Source: Planctomycetia bacterium (GTDB lineage Bacteria > Planctomycetota > Planctomycetia > Pirellulales > PNKZ01). From it: a stretch of 32,317 nt of DNA. Below, piece after piece: positions 10,111-17,293 of the stretch (its first letter is position 1; each line of letters opens with the position of its first letter). A program made the translations under genes and the position numbers. The stretch spans positions 69,993 to 102,309 of the forward strand of contig JAIOPP010000095.1 in the NCBI GenBank assembly GCA_021413845.1, given 5' to 3'. Under the pieces are notes generated by a model. That model was not told where the DNA came from, ran no database searches, and saw nothing but the letters and a program-made list of their open reading frames with translations.

Positions 10111-10146
10111 ACGGCCGCGGTATTCGCTACGGCCACGGTATTCGCT
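10111..10146. repeat. Tandem duplication of an 18-bp unit
   Basis: Two adjacent 18-bp units (10111-10128 and 10129-10146) share the pattern ACGGCC[G/A]CGGTATTCGCT with one mismatch. They lie in the intergenic stretch between the hypothetical gene at 9364 and the secreted protein at 10272. Confidence 0.8.
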
Positions 10147-10271
10147 TGACCGACGTAGCGCGGCGCCCCTACCATTCGGGTATCGCGTTCGTTCCGGCAC
10201 AGACGACTCCGCGTGCGTTCTCCGCAATTCGAGCGGCGCTGAAGCCCGAACCGATACCGTGAGGTAGTTCC

Positions 10272-10961
10272 ATGTCGTGCCGAGGACTTTCTCTTTCGCG
10301 CCTCGTTTTCACGTCGGCTGTAGCCGTAATTGCGGTCTTGGGCTTTCAGGCCGCGGCGCAGGCACAATCCGGCGTTTACGGAACGATCGATCCATACGAC
10401 TTCGTTCCGGCAGCCGGAACCGTGCCGTACGTCTCGACCGTGCCGATGTTTCAGACGCAGCCGTTCGCCGTCGGCTATTCGTTGAGCGGGGGCTACCGGC
10501 CGATTTATACCGGCGTGCCGCAGCCGATCGGAAACGAGATCATCGAAACTCACGGCGGCAACGGCTATGTCTATCGGCCGATCTACGCCGGCTCGATGTC
10601 GGCAATGCCGCAATACTACGGCTCGAACGGCTATGTGAACCGCGGCAGCCCCGGCAGCGCGCTCGTGATCGACAACCCGGGCACGCCGTATGAATCGCGT
10701 TATTCGACGCCGAAGTACTGGCCGCATCGCGCCGCGGTGATCGACGTAACGCCGAACTACGGAGCCGGTAGCCGGCAATACCTCGGCCCAGGCTACGACG
10801 ACGCGAACTACGGTCTGCAAACGAACTACGCGACCGAGGTTCCGCAAGCGAAGGAAGTGCCGCAAGCAAACGGGCTGTCGCAGCGGAACGTCCCGACTCT
10901 CGCTCCCGGCCCGCGACCGAAGTCGGTCGAAGAACTCCCGCGGCCGCGCCGCGAGTTTTAA
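10272..10961 (+). CDS. Secreted Tyr/Gly/Pro-rich protein
   Basis: Protein of 229 aa with GAGG 7 nt before the ATG. The N-terminus is a signal peptide: basic MSCRGLSLSRLVF, a hydrophobic core, and a likely cleavage after AAAQAQ near residue 33. The mature part is low in charge and rich in Tyr, Gly, Pro and Asn, with loosely repeated motifs such as NGYVYRPIY and NGYVNRG, and ends in a Pro/Arg-rich tail. This composition suggests an extracytoplasmic, perhaps surface or matrix, protein. No enzymatic motif is visible and I do not recognise the family. It is convergent with the large minus-strand gene ending at 11028. Confidence 0.72.
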   Translation: MSCRGLSLSRLVFTSAVAVIAVLGFQAAAQAQSGVYGTIDPYDFVPAAGTVPYVSTVPMFQTQPFAVGYSLSGGYRPIYTGVPQPIGNEIIETHGGNGYVYRPIYAGSMSAMPQYYGSNGYVNRGSPGSALVIDNPGTPYESRYSTPKYWPHRAAVIDVTPNYGAGSRQYLGPGYDDANYGLQTNYATEVPQAKEVPQANGLSQRNVPTLAPGPRPKSVEELPRPRREF

Positions 10962-11027
10962 GCAGTCCTACGTGCCGATAGTGAAACGGGTAGCTTCCGC
11001 TCTCCGTTCGCTTTCTTACCGATCCGC

Positions 11028-13826
11028 TTACTGCGTCTTATTCGCGGACTCCATTTGCTTCTTCAGTTCGGAATAGAGCGGCAAATGGCGGTAGTAGACT
11101 TCCAGCATGTAGAGCGAGAAGCAGGTGACGTAGAGTCGACCGCCGGCGTTGTTCATCGACCAGAGGTCGGCTCCTTCTTCTTGCCGAGGGCCGCCGCCGA
11201 GCGGGTTCCAACTTCCGCGTTCCGGACCTGTCTGCTCTTGATTGGCGACGAGCATGTCGCGAAGCGTGCCGTTCCACTTGTTCCAATAGTCCCCCTCCAT
11301 GTGGAACATCGCTTGCGTGCCGTAGTACCAATAGTAAACGTCGCGCTGTTCCCAGGTCGGCAGATGTTGCGCGAGGAGGAAGTCGCAACCGTTCTTAAGA
11401 CGCGGGTCCGTATGAGCCCAGCCTAGATACATGCGACACAACAACCCTTCGGCCGTCATGACGTGATCGAAATCCATGCCGGGCTGATACGAATACCGGC
11501 TGCCTTCGTCCGACATCGTTTTATCGGTCGTCTTGGTCGCCGCCACAGCGTTGGTCGAACGCATATTCATCGAGTCGAGCCCCTTCGAGGCCTTATCGAG
11601 GTAGCCGGAAATCCGATCGAACACTTCTGGCGGGACTTTTACCTTCGCGTTCTTGGCGCTTTGCAACGCCATGAGCATCCAACCGGTCACCGAGGTATCG
11701 CTATCGCCGCGCGGCGTATAGCGCCAGCCGCCGAGATCGTGCTGCGATTCGATGCAGAAGCGGACCGCTTTTTCGCACGGCGCTCGGAGCGAGGTATTCG
11801 TCGGCTCGAGGGCCAGATATTCGCAGATCGCCATCGTGCAAAGGGCGTGGGAATACATCCAATCGTCGGCCTTCTTCCCTTGAAAGAAGTTCCCTTTAGC
11901 GTCTTGGCTTCGCAGCAGCGCCTTGACCGCTTTGTCGATCACTTGGCTATGCGGCCCGCCGGAACTCGGCGTGTGTCCTGCGCCGAAGAAGGCGAGCAGG
12001 GCCATGGCGGTCGCGGCTTCGTTGTTCTCGAACTTCGAGCCCTTCGTGTACTTCCCTTTGCCTTGCACGGCGTCGCCGGTGAGGCTCCAGAATCCGCTCG
12101 GCAGTTGATGGTTCGCGAGCCAGGCGAGCCCGAGGTCGACCGCTTGTTCGGTTTGCTTCGTCCCTCCCTTTTCGCCGAGCAAGCGCCCTTTCACGCCGGT
12201 CACACCGCGGCCGGCAAGCGCCGAGGGTAGCAGCGTCGAAGGGATGACGAGCGGTGCGGCCGCCCCCATGCCGAGCGGCGTGATCGGGATCTTAATCGCG
12301 TTCGGCAACTGCGGCAGCGCGGCCAAGGGACGCTGATCCGGCATATCCAACGCCTCGGTGGCATCCGCCAACGAACGAATTTCCGCGAGGCTGGCATCGC
12401 CCTGAGAATCGATCGACGCCTCCAGCACGAACTGCTTCGACGTTACCGTCACATTCACCATCAGGCCGAGCAGGATGATCAACGCCAAGTGAACGACGAA
12501 GCTGACGAGCAGCGGTATCGCGTTCTTCTTCAGCATCTCGACCGGATCGACAATCTCGTCGTCGGGGTTCGGTGGTGCTTGGCGAATGCCGACGCCGGCC
12601 GTGGCTTCGGCCGCGCGAGCCGCCGCTGCGATACTGGCCGCGCTCTCGATGCCCGATATTTTGGGAGCGGGAGGACCGATCGCGGGCGATTCCGCAGAAC
12701 GTGCCGCGGGAGCTGGAATAGGCTTGGGGCGAGCGGGCGAAGCCGTGGTCGGTGCGGCTGGGGCGGCAGATGTAGATGACGCTGTTGCAGATGGCGCAGC
12801 CGGTGCCGGGCGTGTTGGTGCGGCAGGCGCTCCGGCCGCTGGTGCGCTCGCGTCCGGCTTTCGGGCCTGTGTCTGGTTCGGCGTCGGAGCGGGAGCCGGC
12901 GTCGGCTTCGGTGCGGCGGGTTGCGGTGCGCTGCGCGCTGCGGGCGTCGACGGCAAGCCGGGAGCGGCGGACGGCCCACCGGCCCAAGGAGCTTGAGGGG
13001 CTCGCGATCCCGGCGGCGGTTGCGAAGGTGGGCTCTGCGGCGGCGGGCCTTGCGGCGCACGAGGCATCTGCGGCATCGCACCACCGGGAGCACCGGGGTA
13101 TTGCGGCGCAGTGGGGAACTGCTGTCCTGGTAGTTGTTGGCCCGGCATCTGTTGCCCAGGCACTTGCTGCGGCGGGCCGCGCATCGGCGGCGGCTGCGGC
13201 GGTGGTTGTTGCGGATACGCCGGCTGGCCGTATGGGGGTTGGCCGTATTGCGGCGGAGCAGGCGCAAACGGTTGTTGCCCGTAGCCAGGCATTCCCGCGC
13301 CGGGCATGCCTTGTTGAGGATATTGCTGCTGCGGATAAGGAGGTTGCGGTGCGCCGTAGCCACCTTGATATGCCGCGGGGTTCGGAAACTGCGGCGCTCC
13401 CGGATATGGAGGCTGCTGCTGTTGCGGTGCGCCGTAAGGCGCAGCGGGATACTGATTACCTTGATGCGGCGCTTGCGGAAACGCGCCCGCAGGAGGCTGA
13501 CCTTGATACGGCTGCTGAGGATAACCGCCTGGGTATCCTGGCGCGCCATATTGTTGCGGCGCGCCGGGCATCTGTTGGCCCGGGCCTTGCGCATACGGCT
13601 GTTGACCGTACGGCGATGGAGGTTGCTGGCCTTGTTGCGGATGCTGTTGCTGTGGGTACGGTTGCTGCGGATAAGCTCCGCCGGGAAAGGGACCGCCCGG
13701 CGGCTGCGCATAAGGCCCCTGTTGCGGCGCACCCGGCATCCCAGGGGATGGCGGTTGTTGCGGCGGTGGGCCGAACGGTGGTTGACCCGGTGTGCCAGGA
13801 CCGGGCCGCTGTGGGGGAACCGCCAT
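11028..13826 (-). CDS. P/Q-rich single-pass membrane protein with squalene-cyclase-like (prenyltransferase repeat) toroid
   Basis: Large protein, 932 aa from the ATG at 13826, which has GGAGAAG 9 nt upstream. ATGs at 13844 and 13886 would extend it by 6 or 20 residues. Residues 1-275 are almost entirely Pro, Gln, Gly and Tyr, with PGQQ-type repeats near 219-237. Residues 275-415 are Ala/Pro/Thr-rich. One membrane helix lies near 436-460 ([19 protein letters not shown]), preceded by EMLKKN. The C-terminal part (555-932) carries alpha-toroid repeats of the prenyltransferase/squalene-oxidase type: [53 protein letters not shown] infer that the repeat-rich tail is cytoplasmic and the toroid extracytoplasmic. 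The DXDD cyclase motif is not seen, so a terpenoid-cyclising role is doubtful; a binding or scaffold role is more likely. Confidence 0.85.
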   Translation of the reverse strand: MAVPPQRPGPGTPGQPPFGPPPQQPPSPGMPGAPQQGPYAQPPGGPFPGGAYPQQPYPQQQHPQQGQQPPSPYGQQPYAQGPGQQMPGAPQQYGAPGYPGGYPQQPYQGQPPAGAFPQAPHQGNQYPAAPYGAPQQQQPPYPGAPQFPNPAAYQGGYGAPQPPYPQQQYPQQGMPGAGMPGYGQQPFAPAPPQYGQPPYGQPAYPQQPPPQPPPMRGPPQQVPGQQMPGQQLPGQQFPTAPQYPGAPGGAMPQMPRAPQGPPPQSPPSQPPPGSRAPQAPWAGGPSAAPGLPSTPAARSAPQPAAPKPTPAPAPTPNQTQARKPDASAPAAGAPAAPTRPAPAAPSATASSTSAAPAAPTTASPARPKPIPAPAARSAESPAIGPPAPKISGIESAASIAAAARAAEATAGVGIRQAPPNPDDEIVDPVEMLKKNAIPLLVSFVVHLALIILLGLMVNVTVTSKQFVLEASIDSQGDASLAEIRSLADATEALDMPDQRPLAALPQLPNAIKIPITPLGMGAAAPLVIPSTLLPSALAGRGVTGVKGRLLGEKGGTKQTEQAVDLGLAWLANHQLPSGFWSLTGDAVQGKGKYTKGSKFENNEAATAMALLAFFGAGHTPSSGGPHSQVIDKAVKALLRSQDAKGNFFQGKKADDWMYSHALCTMAICEYLALEPTNTSLRAPCEKAVRFCIESQHDLGGWRYTPRGDSDTSVTGWMLMALQSAKNAKVKVPPEVFDRISGYLDKASKGLDSMNMRSTNAVAATKTTDKTMSDEGSRYSYQPGMDFDHVMTAEGLLCRMYLGWAHTDPRLKNGCDFLLAQHLPTWEQRDVYYWYYGTQAMFHMEGDYWNKWNGTLRDMLVANQEQTGPERGSWNPLGGGPRQEEGADLWSMNNAGGRLYVTCFSLYMLEVYYRHLPLYSELKKQMESANKTQ

Positions 13827-14117
13827 GCGACGAAACTTCTCCATGATGGGCGCAACCGCGCACGACGAACCCGGCAGGGCCGTCACAACGCACGATCACC
13901 GTCCCCCAAATCACGCTCTGTACCGATTTTTCAATGTAGCCGCTGTTGCTAATAGTAGCAAGCAAAAGTAGCGACGACGATGAAGGTTGCGCCGATCGTC
14001 CCGATCGTAGCGGCCACCCCGTTCGAAAGCCGCTCGAACCTCGCTCCGAATCACGAACGGGACAAACGGAGTCATCGACCGAAACGCCTCCGGCCGACAA
14101 ATACTTTTCGTTAGGGC

Positions 14118-14146
14118 TCGACGATCCTCGCTCGATCGGGCATAAT
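14118..14146 (+). promoter_or_regulatory. Candidate promoter of tRNA-Met(initiator)
   Basis: TCGACG (14118-14123) and CATAAT (14141-14146) are 17 nt apart. Predicted initiation at about 14153 lies roughly 9 nt before the tRNA gene, a sensible geometry. The surrounding gap 13887-14161 holds no convincing gene. Confidence 0.5.
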
Positions 14147-14161
14147 TCGGATCTCTAGTGA

Positions 14162-14235
<74 letters not shown>

Positions 14236-14237
14236 CT

Positions 14238-14259
14238 TTTTTCGCCTTCGGGCGAAAAA
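14238..14259 (+). terminator. Hairpin after tRNA-Met
   Basis: TTTTTCGCC (14238-14246), loop TTCG and GGCGAAAAA (14251-14259) form a 9-bp hairpin with a stable TTCG loop two bases after the tRNA. No T-run follows it directly; the strong T-run comes at 14372-14378 after the larger inverted repeat. It may act in tRNA 3' processing or as a weak terminator. Confidence 0.55.
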
Positions 14260-14260
14260 G

Positions 14261-14378
14261 AGAGGAGTTAGGAGAAAGTAGAGAGTAGAAAGAGCAGGTC
14301 TTATTTCTTCGAGCGGCGACGCTAGTCGGAATAGGAACTCCTCGGTCTACTCACTACTTTCTCCGCTCCTCTTTTTTT
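14261..14378. repeat. Long AG-rich imperfect inverted repeat ending in a T-run
   Basis: The left arm 14261-14288 (AGAGGAG..GGAGAAAGTAGAGAGTAG) pairs with the right arm 14347-14372 (CTACTCACTACTTTCTCC..CCTCT) around a loop of about 58 nt, with one mismatch and a short asymmetry. Seven Ts (14372-14378) follow immediately, so the structure could terminate the tRNA transcript. The right arm ends only 14 nt before the four-helix-bundle gene and would cover its ribosome-binding region, where no Shine-Dalgarno is seen. Confidence 0.75.
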
Positions 14379-14386
14379 ATGCGCCG

Positions 14387-14775
14387 ATGATGGCATTCGC
14401 CTTCGAGAAACTCGAAGTGTATCAAAAGGCGATTACATTCGCCGACAACGCTTGTAGCTCGGCGCAGACATGGCCTCGCGGCTACGGTTTTCTCAGCGAT
14501 CAACTGAATCGCGCGGCGCTTTCCATTGCCGCCAACATCGCCGAAGGTAACGGGCGATACACGGAGCCCGACCGCGGCAACTTCTTCTTCATTGGCGCGG
14601 GTCGATTCAGGAATGCGTGCCGCTGTTGGAATTGGCCCGTCGCCGAGGATTGCTCACCGACGGCGCGCACGACGATTTGAAGTCGCAACTCGAAGAAATC
14701 GCACGCATGCTTTCGGGCCTCATTCGAGGCTTGGAAAATCGCGGAAGCGAAACTCGCAACGCGCGAGAGTCGTGA
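14387..14775 (+). pseudogene. Four-helix-bundle protein (S23/IVP type), frameshifted
   Basis: The N-terminal half reads MMAFAFEKLEVYQKAITFAD, then LNRAALSIAANIAEGNGR, the signature of the small four-helix-bundle family related to proteins encoded in 23S rRNA intervening sequences and to diversity-generating-retroelement Avd proteins. After FFFIGAG near 14594-14602 the frame is lost and stops at 14680. Shifting frame there restores the expected continuation: IQECVPLLELARRRG, then DDLKSQLEEIARMLSGLIRGL, ending in TGA at 14773-14775. Between the two ATT codons at 14591 and 14605 there are 11 nt where 12 are needed, so one base, probably a G of a G-run near 14599-14601, is missing. The repaired protein would be about 129 aa. 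A sequencing error is possible. No Shine-Dalgarno precedes the ATG at 14387 or 14390. Confidence 0.8.
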
Positions 14776-14856
14776 GATTTATGGAAAAGGCACTCTCTTC
14801 GCGGCCATCGTAGATTGATTACCGCTTCGACACGGGAACGAACTAGTCGCTCACAA

Positions 14857-15957
14857 TCATCCCTTCCCCAACCGATACACGCGCAGATTCCCGTCCGCAT
14901 GTGCCACCGCTACGCTCTTGGCATCCGGCGACAGCGTCATGTCGCGGGCCGTGTCGGGGAGTTTGAAGCGGAAGAACTCGTTTTCTTGGTCCGGCTTGAA
15001 GAAGTAGAGGAAGCCCGTTTGGCCGCCGGCGGCGCCGATCCAGAAACCTTCCGGATGCCACGCGAGGCCCCAACCGGTGCCGTTGAGTTTTTCCTTTCCT
15101 ACGTGCGTCGTCTTGGGCTTGCCGGTTTCCCAATCAATGGCGAACCAGGTCGCGTTGCCGATGCCTGCGAACGCATTCGAGATGTTCGACGTGCCGCCGA
15201 TCGCGAGTAGTTTGCCCCCGGCGCCGAAGGAGATGCTGCGGGCTCCTCCCATGTCGGCGCGAAACGTGGTGTCGTATTTATGAATCGGCGCGGCGACGAA
15301 CTCACGCTCCGACTTGCCGTCTTTCAGATTCCACACCTTGCAGATGCATTTCAAATCGCAGGAGACGAGCCGCTCGCCGTCGGGATGAAAAGCGAGGTGA
15401 TAGGCATGCGAGTCGTGCTTGGCGAACGTGCGCACGAGCTTGCCGTCGGCCGCGTTCCAGAGCTTGACGAGCCCGTCGTTGCCGCAAGAGGCAACGAACT
15501 TTCCGTCGTTGCTCGCGGCGACGGCGCGCACCCAACCTTCATGCGCCGCCACGGAGCGGAGCGGAACCGGCTTCTCTTCGTCGGTCGTCCACCAAAGGAG
15601 CTTGCCGTCGTAACCACCGGAGACCATAACCTTGCCGGCGAGCGGAAACGCAAAAGCACGGCACCAACTTTCGTGCCCGAGGAGCGGCGTCGCGACGCCG
15701 TCGGCCGTGCGGAAACGCTGGATCGTGTAATCTTCGGTGCCGGCGAAAATGTATTTGCCGGAGGGATCGTAGCGGCAAGCCGTGAGCGGACGCGTGTACT
15801 TCCAGGCCGAAGTCATGTTCGTCTGCGGTGGGTCGATCGCGGGCGCAGGAGAGGCCTCGACCTTTTTCTCCGCTTTCGTTTCAACCTTCTTTTCCGCGTC
15901 GGGCTTCGCTAGCGGTTTCGCCTTCTCTTTCTCTGGCGCTTTTCCGGAGTCGCTCAT
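14857..15957 (-). CDS. WD40 repeat protein
   Basis: A 366-aa beta-propeller protein. Residues 1-45 are a Lys/Glu/Ala-rich unstructured extension without a signal peptide. WD40 blades follow, for example ESWCRAFAFPLAGKVMVSGG (about 95-115), GWVRAVAASNDGKFVASCGN with DGLVKLWNAADGK (about 139-172), and YHLAFHPDGERLVSCD with KCICKVWNLKDGK. The last blade, ARDMTLSPDAKSVAVAHADG, ends at the C-terminus. Its ATG overlaps the DUF1501 stop (ATGA), so it is the last gene of the DUF1549/1553-DUF1501-WD40 operon. WD40 genes commonly sit in such planctomycete operons. Its job is probably protein binding; the partner is unknown. It is convergent with the broken gene at 14387. Confidence 0.88.
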   Translation of the reverse strand: MSDSGKAPEKEKAKPLAKPDAEKKVETKAEKKVEASPAPAIDPPQTNMTSAWKYTRPLTACRYDPSGKYIFAGTEDYTIQRFRTADGVATPLLGHESWCRAFAFPLAGKVMVSGGYDGKLLWWTTDEEKPVPLRSVAAHEGWVRAVAASNDGKFVASCGNDGLVKLWNAADGKLVRTFAKHDSHAYHLAFHPDGERLVSCDLKCICKVWNLKDGKSEREFVAAPIHKYDTTFRADMGGARSISFGAGGKLLAIGGTSNISNAFAGIGNATWFAIDWETGKPKTTHVGKEKLNGTGWGLAWHPEGFWIGAAGGQTGFLYFFKPDQENEFFRFKLPDTARDMTLSPDAKSVAVAHADGNLRVYRLGKG

Positions 15958-17243
15958 GCCAAGAGCTCCGAGATCGGCCCCTTGGCCGGATCGGCGACGG
16001 GAAAGCTCCGGCCGGCGATCACGAAGTCGGAGGCGCTATCGACGCCGACGGCCTGCAAATAAGTGTGGAACAAATGGCCGTGATCGACTTCGCGATCGGT
16101 GACGAGCGTGCCGTTGGCGTTGGTCTTGCCGATGACCGCGCCGGGCTGAATTCCCGCCCCACCGAGGCAGACGCTCCACGCGGTTCCCCAGTGGTCGCGG
16201 CCGTAGCGGCTGTTGATCTTCGGCGTCCGTCCGAACTCCGACATCACGACGACCAACGTATCTTCCAGCAAGCCCCGGTCGGCGAGATCGCCGATCAACG
16301 TCGAGAACGGCTTATCGAATTCGCCGAGTTGCTCGATGTGATAGTCGAAGTTTTCGAAGTGCGTGTCGTAGTTCGAGTGGTTCACTTGCACGAACGGAAC
16401 GTCTTGCTCGAGCAATCGACGAGCCAACAAACAGTGGCGGCCGAATTCGTGCGAACCGTAGCGTTCGAGCTCTTTCGCGGGCTCTTTGGTCACGTCGAAC
16501 ACGTCGCGCTGCGCCATGAGCCGCACCGCTTGATCGTAACTGTAGGTGTAGGCATCCGTATCGGCCGTGCGGCGTTTATCGGAGAAGCGTTCATCGGCCT
16601 GACGCCGAAATGCTTGGCGGCGTTCGTCGATCGAAGGGGTCAACGCCGCCGGAAGGGCCGAAAACGCCGGCGCCTTCGCATCTTCCAGCACGACGCTTCC
16701 GTAGCGCGGCCCGAGATACGCGGCCGGCGATTGCCCGGAGCCCCCTCCGCGAATCAAGATATGACCGGGGAGAGAGAATGTGTTCGGCGTGAGTGCCTTC
16801 GACACGACCGCACCGAGATGCGGCAACTGCGCAGAGCCTTGCTGGTTGTGCCCCCGTGTCATTTGGTATTCGCCGACATTGTGGTTGCCGTTCTTCGTGT
16901 TGATGCTCCGCACCACGCTGAGCCGGTGCATCTGCTTCGCCGTATAAGGGAGCAACTCGCTGATCTGCAAGCCGGGCACGCTCGTCGAGATCGGCCGAAA
17001 AGGGCCTCCCGTGTCGGTATTCGGTTTCGGGTCCCATGTCTCAAGTTGACTCACGCCGCCATGCAAGAAGATCGTGAGCACGCGTTTCTGCTTCGACTTC
17101 AATTGCTCGGCCACGGCCGGTAGCAGCCAAGGAGAGCCTCCGCCGACGGCCGCCGCTCCCACGCCGACCGCAGCGACGGAGCCCATGAAGGCGCGGCGCG
17201 AGACGGCATGTTCGGCGGTTCCGCAAGCATAGTCGCATCGCAT
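15954..17243 (-). CDS. DUF1501 family protein, Tat-exported
   Basis: About 429 aa from the ATG at 17243, with GGAG 7 nt upstream; the frame is open further but the upstream part overlaps the preceding gene and looks non-coding. The N-terminus carries a twin-arginine signal SRRAFMGS followed by an Ala/Gly-rich hydrophobic stretch. The body shows DUF1501 landmarks of the alkaline-phosphatase/sulfatase superfamily: LTIFLHGGVSQLETWDPKP, VVRSINTKNGNHNVGEYQMT, VVVMSEFGRTPKIN, YGRDHWGTAWSVCLGGAG and VDHGHLFHTYLQAVGVD. Members are abundant in planctomycetes and nearly always paired with DUF1549/DUF1553 proteins, as here (51-nt gap upstream). The substrate is unknown; export and a hydrolase fold are the safe inferences. 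Confidence 0.92.
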   Translation of the reverse strand: MRCDYACGTAEHAVSRRAFMGSVAAVGVGAAAVGGGSPWLLPAVAEQLKSKQKRVLTIFLHGGVSQLETWDPKPNTDTGGPFRPISTSVPGLQISELLPYTAKQMHRLSVVRSINTKNGNHNVGEYQMTRGHNQQGSAQLPHLGAVVSKALTPNTFSLPGHILIRGGGSGQSPAAYLGPRYGSVVLEDAKAPAFSALPAALTPSIDERRQAFRRQADERFSDKRRTADTDAYTYSYDQAVRLMAQRDVFDVTKEPAKELERYGSHEFGRHCLLARRLLEQDVPFVQVNHSNYDTHFENFDYHIEQLGEFDKPFSTLIGDLADRGLLEDTLVVVMSEFGRTPKINSRYGRDHWGTAWSVCLGGAGIQPGAVIGKTNANGTLVTDREVDHGHLFHTYLQAVGVDSASDFVIAGRSFPVADPAKGPISELLA

Positions 17244-17293
17244 AGCCAGACTCCGAAAGTAAGCGTCGTTCAACCGGTGTGTGGTACGAACGG

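Noticed and set aside
9273-10262. A 329-codon + strand frame overlapping the hypothetical gene at 9364
   Set aside because: Arg-rich, low-complexity translation typical of a shifted frame in GC-rich DNA; the 9364 frame has a good ribosome-binding site and normal composition.
12776-13846. A 356-codon + strand frame opposite the P/Q-rich region
   Set aside because: It is the antisense reading of the Pro/Gln-rich repeat region, which lacks stops because of its composition; no start signal or domain is visible.
14238-14378. Possible CRISPR-like or IS-end repeat structure
   Set aside because: There is one inverted repeat only, no spacer-repeat periodicity, no transposase and no target-site duplication.
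15828-17123. A 431-codon + strand frame
   Set aside because: Antisense to the DUF1501 gene, which has a Tat signal and family motifs.
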